From: an uncultured Cytophagales bacterium
GTDB lineage: Bacteria; Bacteroidota; Bacteroidia; Cytophagales; Cyclobacteriaceae
DNA: 64,000 nucleotides
Assembly (NCBI GenBank): GCA_913057175.1
Contig: CAJXNP010000006.1
Span: forward strand, 248,001 to 312,000
Direction of reading: 5' to 3'
In this document: positions 27,293 to 35,165 of the stretch, piece by piece
Layout: each line of letters starts with the position of its first letter
Position numbering within the stretch: position 1 is the first letter of the stretch
The notes under the pieces: model-generated
The model's input: only the letters and a program-made list of their open reading frames with translations
Told to the model about the DNA's origin: nothing
The model's database searches: none
Translations under genes and position numbers: made by a program

Positions 27293-28003
27293 TTAATGGA
27301 AATTCTTCAACTTATATCCAAATGTTAGTCTCACAACAGAATTCCTGAGCGATTGATCATAAACAAGATTTTCATACTTCATTACTCTGTAAAAACCATA
27401 ATCGTAAGAAGCCTGGATGGTGAATGATTTCATTTCAATACCTAAACCTGCATTCATTCCATAATCAAGCCGGTTGACAAATTTTTCTTCAATGGCATTT
27501 TCTAAATCAAATGTATTTTCAATATCAGTTGGTTCTTCATTAACAAAAAATCCGGATGTTGAAGTGTCAAAAAGCCTCAGGTTGATGTATGGTCCGGCTA
27601 ATGCATAAAAATTTATGTCGTCAACTATGAATCTGAACTTCACAGTCATGGGTATTTCAAGATAATATTCATTCAAAAAATTTTCGAACCTGTAGGTATT
27701 TGTTGTTGATACTGTTGGGTCTTCAAAATCCGGCACAAAATAATGGTATTCACTTTTCTCCCTTTTTAAAGAGAATTGTATGCCTGGTGTAAAATAAAAA
27801 TTGTTGTTTAAATCAATTTCAATTGCCGAACCTACATGGAATCCTGGCCTAAAAAAACTTTGACCATTATAATTGTCCTTCTGCTGATTTAACCTGGAGA
27901 TATTTACCCCTCCATTTAGATAAATTTGTTGTCCATAAGAAAAATCAGCAACCGCAAACATTAAAAAAATAGATAGTGCGAAAGATATATTGAAAAAGTT
28001 CAT
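27293..28003 (-). CDS. Outer-membrane beta-barrel protein (PF13568-like)
   Basis: A protein of 236 residues with a signal peptide (ISFALSIFLMFAVADFSYGQ). Alternating beta strands follow: GGVNISRLNQQ at the N-terminus, HVGSAIEIDLNNNFYFTPGI, YYLEIPMTVKFRFIVDDINF, GPYINLRLF and the closing strand VVRLTFGYKL. The GG-N--R opening and the YLEIP-KF block are typical of the Bacteroidota 'porin family' barrels of eight strands. No enzymatic role is evident. Its position 22 bp after the broken gene is not clearly operonic. Confidence 0.85.
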   Translation of the reverse strand: MNFFNISFALSIFLMFAVADFSYGQQIYLNGGVNISRLNQQKDNYNGQSFFRPGFHVGSAIEIDLNNNFYFTPGIQFSLKREKSEYHYFVPDFEDPTVSTTNTYRFENFLNEYYLEIPMTVKFRFIVDDINFYALAGPYINLRLFDTSTSGFFVNEEPTDIENTFDLENAIEEKFVNRLDYGMNAGLGIEMKSFTIQASYDYGFYRVMKYENLVYDQSLRNSVVRLTFGYKLKNFH

Positions 28004-28132
28004 TTAAAAAAATAAGGTTACAATGAAAAAATATTTTGTAAAAATGCTATTAATTTCAGACCAACGCAACCTAATTTTTAACAATTATTCATGGGTAGTA
28101 ATCAGGTTGTCAGGTCAGTAGTTGCAAGGCAG

Positions 28133-28684
28133 CTATTCAGTTTTCGGTTCGTAGTAAAGAGTTATTGCACCACCACCAAAGGTTTTGGTCTTTGTGAGTT
28201 TAAGAACAGTTCTGTCGTCTATATTTTCAAATAATGGCAAACCGCTACCTGCTATAACAGGGTGAACGCAAAGCTGGTATTCATCAATCAAATTAAGTTT
28301 CATGAGCTGTATAATCAAGCTCCTGCTGCCAACAAAAATATCTTTGCCCGGTTCCTGTTTGAGTGCTAAGACCTCATTTTCAAGGTCCCGATTTGCCAAT
28401 TTTGCACTTTTCCAATCCACACTTTTAATCGTACGGGAAAAAACAATTTTGGGAATTTTGTCTATAGCTATGGCGAATTCATTCATTGATTTTTCTTCTG
28501 AAGGTGTTTCTAACAGTGTTCGCCAAAATTCCATAAGCTGATAGGTAATTCTGCCATATAGAATGGCGTCTCCCTGACCTAATAGTTCCGTATAGTGTTG
28601 ATGTATTTCTTCATCGGGTATTCCGGCAGTATGGTCGCAAATCCCATCGATTGTCATATTGATTGCTGCAATTACTTTTCTCAT
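28133..28684 (-). CDS. RibD C-terminal/dihydrofolate reductase-like protein
   Basis: From the ATG at 28684, 183 residues. The opening MRKVIAAINMTIDG is the standard start of the family; an ATG two codons upstream and a TTG at 28717 are alternatives. Further blocks are ILYGRITYQLMEFW, PKIVFSRTIKSVDWKSAK, KDIFVGSRSLIIQLMKLNLI and HPVIAGSGLPLFE, all typical of NADPH-binding RibD_C reductases. These stand-alone proteins are probable NADPH-dependent reductases; the substrate is not established. Confidence 0.92.
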   Translation of the reverse strand: MRKVIAAINMTIDGICDHTAGIPDEEIHQHYTELLGQGDAILYGRITYQLMEFWRTLLETPSEEKSMNEFAIAIDKIPKIVFSRTIKSVDWKSAKLANRDLENEVLALKQEPGKDIFVGSRSLIIQLMKLNLIDEYQLCVHPVIAGSGLPLFENIDDRTVLKLTKTKTFGGGAITLYYEPKTE

Positions 28685-28764
28685 ATTCATCAAGTTAATC
28701 AACCATAAATCTCGCAATAAAATTCACTCTATTGCAGTACTGTTTTGACAATCTTAGCGGGGGA

Positions 28765-28801
28765 TTCCGACAAGTAAGAATCGTCCCAAATGTCGGAATG
28801 T
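28765..28801. repeat. Small hairpin
   Basis: Arms attccgaca and tgtcggaat with a loop of about 17 bases, upstream of the DHFR-like gene on its minus strand. It lies immediately left of the right direct-repeat copy. Its purpose is unclear. Confidence 0.5.
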
Positions 28802-28811
28802 TAAACGAATT

Positions 28812-28928
28812 GGGTCTGGCATGCAAAAAGCTAAAGTGTATTTCGAAGTGAAGCGCTCAAACTGGGCCAGAAGATCTATTATGAATCCCCTTCTCAATTT
28901 ATCAATCGATTGGAAAGTTATTGGTAAC
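28812..28928 (+). repeat. Direct repeat, right copy (orphan 3' end of CHAD gene)
   Basis: 117 bp matching 17106-17221 with an inserted t (gctaaagtg against gcaaagtg) and one a/g change. No upstream coding part is present, so this is a copied gene end. It marks the right border of the 11.6-kb accessory segment. Confidence 0.9.
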
Positions 28929-29550
28929 ATTATGATTCAGCGATTTAACGGAGTTTTACAAATCATGGATATCTGTCGAAGACTCCATTTAACATTCAAA
29001 CAGTTTATTGATTGTCACCTCGACCGGCAGGGAGAGGTTTGCTACGTTCTCATTAAAAAAGTAATTTCCTTGTGGCCTAAAAGTGTGGAAAGATTAGATT
29101 GATTAAGTGAATTGTGATTTATACCGGCAATGCAATTGCCTTTCTCTAACATCCTCGTTACCGCTGTCGCTCAAACGAGGACGATATGGGAAAGCGGTAA
29201 CGAGGACGATTGGGATAGTTCCTGAAACCCCAATGAAACCAATAAAAAACTTGATCAGTCCGGTTATAAACATTTTTTAATTGTAAATGAACTGTAATGA
29301 GTGAATAGAAACAACTGCTTTTTCCTTTTTATACCTTAGGCATAATTCAATATGATATATACGAAACAAGCCCCAAAAATTATTTCTATGCTCACAACAA
29401 AATAATTGGTTATGTCTTAGTGGGGGTTTGCTCAAGGGACCCTGCGTTTAAAAAAAAATCATTCTTAACCCCCAAAGATTTTGATTCATACGGCCTATTG
29501 CTTTATAACTTTCCAACACGTAATTTGCACAGTTCTTTCAGGTTATACAG
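28929..29550. other. Intergenic debris before the hybrid kinase gene
   Basis: No intact gene. It holds the ttgtcacctcgaccgg block (29012-29054, also at 17295), and the second copy of the gtgatttata-ggcaatgcaa repeat (29114). A long hairpin has arms atcctcgttaccgct (29151-29165) and agcggtaacgaggacgat (29193-29210). The last 150 bp are AT-rich and probably carry the promoter of the downstream gene. Confidence 0.6.
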
Positions 29551-32500
29551 ATGTGCTATTCATTGCCTCGATTCAAACAGTGCATTGCCTTTTTCCCGGT
29601 CATTCTTTTTTCTTTTTTTACCCAACTATCCGCACAAGATCATCAATTAGACAGCCTGGAACAATTATTCAAAACCTCAAAGGGAACAGACAGGGTTGAC
29701 CTTAGCCTCGAAATTGCCAATTACCTGAATGAAAAGAATTCTGATGAAGCCCTTAAAAATGCAATTTATGCCAGGGACGAGTCAGTTAAGTTAAATTACC
29801 AGGAAGGTGTGGCCACGGCCAACCTGGTTCTATGCAAGGTTTACAACACCCAATCCAAATTTGACCTGGCCAGAGAAAACTGCGATCTGTCGCTCGAGAC
29901 CTACCGATCAATGGCCGATCAGGACGGTATAGCCAGGGTATTAAAAAGTTACGGTTCTATCGAGCAAAACCTCGGCAACTACTTTAAGAGCCGGGAATAT
30001 CTATTAGAGGCTCTCGCAATAAGCCAAAAATCAGGAAATAAGGCCCTTATTTCGGAAATCTACCATAACATCGGGCTCAGTTACTACTTCCAAAACAAGG
30101 TGGATTCTTCCCTGTTTTATCATCAATTAAGCCTGGAAATGAGTAAGGATCTTGGTGACAAAAGTCTCATTTCAAAAGCGCTGTTTCACATCGGCATTAA
30201 TTACTCAGATCTGAAATATGATGACAGGGCGCTTGATTATATTTTGCAGGCGCTTAAGATGAACGAGGAATTGAATGATGAGGCAGGCATGGCCGCTGCG
30301 CTAAACTCCATAGGTTTGATCTACAAACAAAACGGAGATCATGACAAGGCGCTTGAATACCAGCACAGGAGTCTGGAACTCCATGAAAAGCTTGACAAAA
30401 AGCGGGGAACAATCATTGTTATGAACAACCTTGCCGTCATTTATCAAATGCGAGGTGACCTGGAAAAATCACTGGACTTTCTTCAAAGAGCATTGGAATT
30501 GAGCCAATCCATTCAATATAAAAGAGGTCTAACCTTGTCGTATGGAAATATTGCCGAAGTATACAAGGATCAGAAAGATTATGACAAAGCCATTGAATAT
30601 GACCTTCTCAGTTTAAAGTTGAATACAGAATCAGGCTCGATAGGAGAGATGGGAAAAAGTAACCTTAACCTGGCAAAAATTTATCTGGAAATTGATGAGT
30701 TGGAAACGGCAGAGGACTACCTGGAAAAGGCTATTGCTTTGTGTACCGAGGGGCAGAGTATTCTGGCATTACGCGATGCGTATTTCACACTGTCGAATGT
30801 GAATGAAAAGCAGGGCAAATACAGGGAATCCCTGGTCGCATTAAAGCAGGCGGAGTTTTTGGAAGACAGCGTGTCGAACGAAGAAAAGACCAAGAGTTTG
30901 ACTGAGCAACAGGTTCGTTATGAAACGGAAAAGAAAGAACAGCAACTCGCATTGTTAAGCCAGCAAAAAAAGGTCGATACGCTTTGGCGGTATGTCTTGA
31001 TTGGCTCCCTGGTGGTTCTGGCAGTTCTGGGGTTTCTCATTTATCGTTACATGCGGTTTAAGGCCGTCCAGCACAAAAAACTATACGAAGAAGAGCATAA
31101 AGTTAGCAAGCAGCTTCAGGAACTTGATGCCATGAAATCCCGGTTTTTTACCAATATATCGCATGAGTTTCGAACACCATTGACCCTGATAAAAGGTCCG
31201 GTGGATTCCCTTCTTGGTTCAGTGAATGAAGAACAGCGAGGAGCACTTTTATTAATAAAAAGAAATGCAAATAAGCTCCTCAAACTTGTCAATCAGCTAC
31301 TGGATCTTTCGAAGATCGAATCCCATAAGATGGAATTGCATACCTCACCTCAATCGATTGTCCCATTTATCCGTCGTATTACCATGCTGTTTTCTTCTCA
31401 TTTGGAACGGAAAAAAATTAAGCTTGACTGGGTTGAACCACCTGAGGATATAACGGTCTATTTCGATGAAGAGAAGCTCGAACACGTGGTTGAAAATCTG
31501 CTTTCCAATGCGGTCAAATGGACACCAGAGGGAGGAAAGATCATTGTTTCTTCAGAAAAGACTTTGTGGGCTGGCCGGCAATGTTTCAAATTATCGGTTA
31601 AGGACAATGGCCCTGGAATTCCGGAAGAAAGCCTGCCGTATATTTTTGATCGGTTCTATCAATCTTCCAGTCAGGAGCAGGTGGAGGGCACCGGAATCGG
31701 ATTAGCTCTTGCAAAGGAATTAGTTGAGCTTCACCACGGACAGATCCAGGTCGTTAGCAAGCTCAGAGTGGGTTCAGAGTTTATGGTTTTACTGCCTTTA
31801 GGGAAAGAACATCTTCAGGAAAATGAAATCAACCTTTTCAAAGCAAACGATATTGCTTTTCCAGATCAGGTAGAAAAAGCCGTAGAAATTAATTATGAAA
31901 AGATCAATGATTCCGCACCGGATGAAAGCTGCCTGGTTTTGTTGGTTGAAGATAATGAAGATGTAAGGCTTTATCTTGAGAAAATTTTAAGGAGGAAATT
32001 TAAATTAAGCCTGGCCGTAGACGGGATAGACGGGTGGAATAAAATCCTTGATAGCATTCCGGACCTGATCGTAAGCGATGTGATGATGCCCGGGTTAAAC
32101 GGACTTGAGCTTTGCAAAAGGATCAAATCTGACAGCCGGACAAGCCATATCCCGGTTATTTTATTAACTGCAAAAGCCAGCGAGGAGGATAAAATTGAAG
32201 GATTGCAATACCGGGCAAATGACTACCTGATGAAGCCATTTAATGAAATGGAATTGATCCTCAAAATTGAAAATCTGCTGTCCATAAGGAAGGAGATGCG
32301 GTCAAAATTCTCCAATCCGGAAATTAAACCCAATGAAATCGGCTTATCCTCTTTGGATGAAGTTTTTGTCGAAAAGCTCAAGCAAAACCTGGAAGAGCAT
32401 CATTCGAATGAGCGATATGGAATTGAGGAAATGTCCAAAGAGATGGGAATGAGCAGGTCACTGCTTCACCGGAAGATACTCGCTATGACCGGCCAGGCGC

Positions 32501-32673
32501 CGAGTATGTTGCTTCGCAAATTCCGACTGGAAAGAGCATTGATGATGCTCAAAAAGCAAACAGGAACAATTTCCGAAATATCCTATCAGGTGGGCTTTTC
32601 CAGTCCGGCTTATTTTACCAAGTGCTTTTCTGAAGAATACGGCTACACGCCAAAAGAAATCATGAAGCATTGA
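29551..32673 (+). CDS. Hybrid two-component sensor with TPR domain and AraC output
   Basis: A protein of 1040 residues. Signal-like N-terminus (CIAFFPVILFSFFTQLSAQD), then about 430 residues of TPRs (YHNIGLSYYFQNKVDSSLFY, AAALNSIGLIYKQNGDHDKA), a coiled coil, and a membrane helix (YVLIGSLVVLAVLGFLIYRY). The kinase has the phosphoacceptor His538 in NISHEFRTPLTLIKGP, N-box ENLLSNAVKWTP and G-boxes DNGPGIPEE and GTGIGLALAKEL. The receiver has Asp843 in LIVSDVMMPGLNGLELC and the LTAKAS and KPF switch residues. It ends in an AraC domain (RYGIEEMSKEMGMSRSLLHR, QVGFSSPAYFTKCF). It differs from Sus-type hybrids, which use beta-propeller sensor domains. No SusCD pair is adjacent. Confidence 0.95.
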   Translation: MCYSLPRFKQCIAFFPVILFSFFTQLSAQDHQLDSLEQLFKTSKGTDRVDLSLEIANYLNEKNSDEALKNAIYARDESVKLNYQEGVATANLVLCKVYNTQSKFDLARENCDLSLETYRSMADQDGIARVLKSYGSIEQNLGNYFKSREYLLEALAISQKSGNKALISEIYHNIGLSYYFQNKVDSSLFYHQLSLEMSKDLGDKSLISKALFHIGINYSDLKYDDRALDYILQALKMNEELNDEAGMAAALNSIGLIYKQNGDHDKALEYQHRSLELHEKLDKKRGTIIVMNNLAVIYQMRGDLEKSLDFLQRALELSQSIQYKRGLTLSYGNIAEVYKDQKDYDKAIEYDLLSLKLNTESGSIGEMGKSNLNLAKIYLEIDELETAEDYLEKAIALCTEGQSILALRDAYFTLSNVNEKQGKYRESLVALKQAEFLEDSVSNEEKTKSLTEQQVRYETEKKEQQLALLSQQKKVDTLWRYVLIGSLVVLAVLGFLIYRYMRFKAVQHKKLYEEEHKVSKQLQELDAMKSRFFTNISHEFRTPLTLIKGPVDSLLGSVNEEQRGALLLIKRNANKLLKLVNQLLDLSKIESHKMELHTSPQSIVPFIRRITMLFSSHLERKKIKLDWVEPPEDITVYFDEEKLEHVVENLLSNAVKWTPEGGKIIVSSEKTLWAGRQCFKLSVKDNGPGIPEESLPYIFDRFYQSSSQEQVEGTGIGLALAKELVELHHGQIQVVSKLRVGSEFMVLLPLGKEHLQENEINLFKANDIAFPDQVEKAVEINYEKINDSAPDESCLVLLVEDNEDVRLYLEKILRRKFKLSLAVDGIDGWNKILDSIPDLIVSDVMMPGLNGLELCKRIKSDSRTSHIPVILLTAKASEEDKIEGLQYRANDYLMKPFNEMELILKIENLLSIRKEMRSKFSNPEIKPNEIGLSSLDEVFVEKLKQNLEEHHSNERYGIEEMSKEMGMSRSLLHRKILAMTGQAPSMLLRKFRLERALMMLKKQTGTISEISYQVGFSSPAYFTKCFSEEYGYTPKEIMKH

Positions 32674-32854
32674 ATATAGTATGATATCAATGTCTTGCGA
32701 CCTGATTTATAATTTTGGCGACGTGGTTTATAAGTATTGAAAACAGGTCCTGAATTGTTTTTTGCCCAATCAAAAAATTGTAATTCTTTGCGACAAGGCT
32801 GATAGCCATGGCATAGGATTGTGCCGTTAATTTGCATCAACAATCAATCGTGCC

Positions 32855-33241
32855 ATGTATATCTTAAAAATTATTTCAATCATCGTGTTGCTAATCATCG
32901 CTCCTTCATTAATAAAAGGAAATTCTTTTAAAGCGAAAATTGATATCAGTTTTCCAAGAAACTGGAATAATACGGATGCTGTTGAAGGATTGGAATACCC
33001 AATTGAATACAGGAAGCTGGGAATGGAAAGTCAGTTTTTACTGACCAGAGGACTTGGAGTAAAAAGTACGGTGATGGATTATACTGAATCTTCGGATCAG
33101 GATGATCATGTATCAATAAAATTTAATGTTTCACCATCTAAAAGCTCAAAGTTGTCGCTTGAAATTATTGAAAAGGGAGAGGTGCTGATCAATCTGGAAG
33201 TAGTTAAAGTAGCTTTTGAGTTTAAAAGTGAATCAATTTGA
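32855..33241 (+). CDS. Small secreted protein of unknown function
   Basis: A protein of 128 residues with a hydrophobic N-terminus (ILKIISIIVLLIIAPSLIKG) and a beta-rich rest containing NWNNTDAVEGLEYPIEYRKL and VSIKFNVSPSKSSKLSLEII. I do not recognise it. It follows the hybrid kinase by 181 bp on the same strand and could be its target or an independent gene. Low-complexity or shadow origin is unlikely because of the good signal peptide and even codon use. Confidence 0.6.
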   Translation: MYILKIISIIVLLIIAPSLIKGNSFKAKIDISFPRNWNNTDAVEGLEYPIEYRKLGMESQFLLTRGLGVKSTVMDYTESSDQDDHVSIKFNVSPSKSSKLSLEIIEKGEVLINLEVVKVAFEFKSESI

Positions 33242-33287
33242 GATAAGACAATTATTCAATTTAACCTGAGCTTGATATAAACCCTGT

Positions 33288-33375
33288 AAAAATCAAATGA
33301 AAACAGTTTTTTACGTTTTACACACCCCTTCGCCCTTCTCAAGAGGGGAACATTTGCGTTTTCATTTGATTTTTT
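33288..33375. repeat. Palindromic element, copy A
   Basis: Arms aaaaatcaaatgaaaac (33288-33304) and gttttcatttgattttt (33358-33374) are fully complementary. The interior has an inner palindrome with cccttctcaagagggg. See copies at 38005 and 57381. Confidence 0.85.
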
Positions 33376-33444
33376 CATTCCTCAGCTAACAAAATTTGAA
33401 AATCTAACAATTGAAAATTTTCGTGATAAGGTGATAAAACAAAT

Positions 33445-33475
33445 GACACGCTTCCTGTGAGGCGTGTCTGTTTTT
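33445..33475. terminator. Bidirectional intrinsic terminator
   Basis: Stem gacacgc/gcgtgtc (33445-33451, 33462-33468) followed by tgttttt on the plus strand and by ttgtttta on the minus strand. It closes the plus-strand unit that contains the small secreted protein. The rest of the gap to 33735 shows no gene. Confidence 0.75.
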
Positions 33476-33735
33476 ACAAGACTTTTATGGAATATCATTG
33501 ACCTGATTTTTAATCTGAAATATTTTTTTTCTAAATACCCACCTCTAACTACTCCGGGGAGGAGAATAATGGCATATTTCAGGGTTAATAATCTTAGAAA
33601 TAATAGCACAACAGGTATCATTAGATTCCGGTAAAGATGCTATAAATATCATTTCCTTACATAAATCCGAATCCAGGTAATTCCGATCAGCAAACCTTTA
33701 GTGAAAGGCTTTAATTCGGGTAAAATTAAAACTTG

Positions 33736-34839
33736 ATGGACTGGAAAAGAAAATTGGCAGTTTGTTGTCTGATTTTATTTGTTTATGCCTGCTCTGACGA
33801 AGGAATAGATTTAGCAACAGACATTCACAATCCTTTGGAGAACCCATCCGAAGGTCCTCCTGCGGGTAATCCCGATGGAAAAGTTGCCATTCCGGTCCAG
33901 GCAGGCCTGGAAGATGTTTCGTCCCCGGATCAGGTTGTTGGAAATGGCACTCCTGAAAGTTGCAATTGCGATGCTTTTGTCAATGCGGTTGCAAAAGGAG
34001 GGAAGATCGTTTTCAACTGTGGAGAAGATCCTGTCACCATCAAAATGGACCGACCGGCTAAAGTTTTCAATGATGCCAATCCCAATGTAGTTATCGATGG
34101 AGGTGGATTGGTAACGTTGAGTGGAGAGGGTATGTCCAGAATTTTATATATGAATACCTGTGATCCGGATCAAGCCTGGACAACAACCCACTGCCAGAAC
34201 CAGGACCATCCGAGATTGACCGTTCAAAACCTGACATTTGCCAATGGAAATTCCAAGTCTGAAAAAGGATACGATGGTGGTGGTGCCATTTGGGTGAGAG
34301 GTGGCAGGTTCAAGATTGTCAATTGCCGGTTTTTCAATAACGTTTGTGCAAGTACCGGACCCGACGTTGGTGGGGGAGCTGTTCGCGTTTTCAGCCAGTA
34401 CAATAACCAACCGGTTTATGTGGTCAACAGTACCTTTGGAGGTGCTGAAGGATATGGAAATGTAGGTTCGAACGGTGGTGCATTAAGCAGCATTGGGGTT
34501 TCCTGGACGATTATCAACAGCCTTTTCTCTCATAATGAAGCTGTTGGAAATGGTGGCAATCCTGCGCAAAATGACACTCCCGGGGGTGGAAGTGGCGGAG
34601 CTATTTATAATGATGGCAATACCATGACGCTCACCATTCTTGGCTCCAAACTCATTGAAAATAAAGTGAATGCATATGGGTCGGCCATCTTTTTTGTGAC
34701 GAACAATCATACAGGAGACATCAGGATCAGTGAAACGACGATTCAAAACAACATCGGCGGCTCATGGTATCCTGTGTACCCTGCCATTTCCATGCACAGT
34801 GATACGAAGATTGAAGTTGAGAATTCAGTGATTGAATGA
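33736..34839 (+). CDS. Right-handed beta-helix lipoprotein
   Basis: A protein of 367 residues; the ATG at 33736 is preferred to a TTG one codon upstream. The signal MDWKRKLAVCCLILFVYAC ends at Cys19, a lipoprotein. After a Pro/Gly-rich linker (NPLENPSEGPPAGNPDG) the rest is a parallel beta-helix with repeated turns: PRLTVQNLTFANGNSK, GGRFKIVNCRFFNN, QPVYVVNSTFGGAEGYGNVG, MTLTILGSKLIENK and GDIRISETTIQNN, with the GGA-I/GGAV corners of polymorphic-outer-membrane/pectate-lyase-like proteins. Catalytic residues of a polysaccharide lyase are not identified. A cell-surface adhesin or a lyase are both possible. Confidence 0.75.
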   Translation: MDWKRKLAVCCLILFVYACSDEGIDLATDIHNPLENPSEGPPAGNPDGKVAIPVQAGLEDVSSPDQVVGNGTPESCNCDAFVNAVAKGGKIVFNCGEDPVTIKMDRPAKVFNDANPNVVIDGGGLVTLSGEGMSRILYMNTCDPDQAWTTTHCQNQDHPRLTVQNLTFANGNSKSEKGYDGGGAIWVRGGRFKIVNCRFFNNVCASTGPDVGGGAVRVFSQYNNQPVYVVNSTFGGAEGYGNVGSNGGALSSIGVSWTIINSLFSHNEAVGNGGNPAQNDTPGGGSGGAIYNDGNTMTLTILGSKLIENKVNAYGSAIFFVTNNHTGDIRISETTIQNNIGGSWYPVYPAISMHSDTKIEVENSVIE

Positions 34840-35165
34840 ATTTAATTAGAGCTTTCAGAGAAACGATATAAGATACAATTAGCTCTCTTTAATAAGGACT
34901 GATCAAAAAATACATTTTTGATTATGTAATCTAAATTGTTTGTATTTCGCAAAGAAAGAATTAACTATTTCTCTTTCCAAAATTGAAAGGTAATTTTTAG
35001 CTATGATACTTAATGGCTTGTTCATTTCTTTTTCAATCGAAAAAAAGAAACGAACCAAAGAAAATTCTTGTCAAAACAAAGCTTCCTCCCACATATCCAG
35101 CGCACCCCCCGCTGTTTTGACAGGCCGACGCTCTTTTTTTGTAAATAATAGTTTTAAACTGGGCA
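34840..35165. repeat. Intergenic with hairpin-bearing extragenic repeat
   Basis: No real gene. At 35035-35140 a stretch begins ctttttcaatcgaaaaaaag, continues aaacgaaccaaagaaa, and includes an inverted pair cttgtcaaaacaaagc (35067-35082) / gctgttttgacagg (35111-35124) around a C-rich loop. The wording resembles an extragenic repeat I have seen in many Bacteroidota genomes; this is recollection, not a search. A short reading frame through it has no family resemblance. Confidence 0.5.

Noticed and set aside
17106-28928. Direct repeats as part of a CRISPR array or tRNA-based att site
   Set aside because: Only two copies, 11.6 kb apart, of 116-117 bp, and no tRNA. They are copied gene ends.
28821-29102. 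Plus-strand reading frame of 93 codons at the right direct repeat
   Set aside because: It starts inside the copied CHAD 3' end but in a shifted frame and runs into repeat DNA. No protein likeness.
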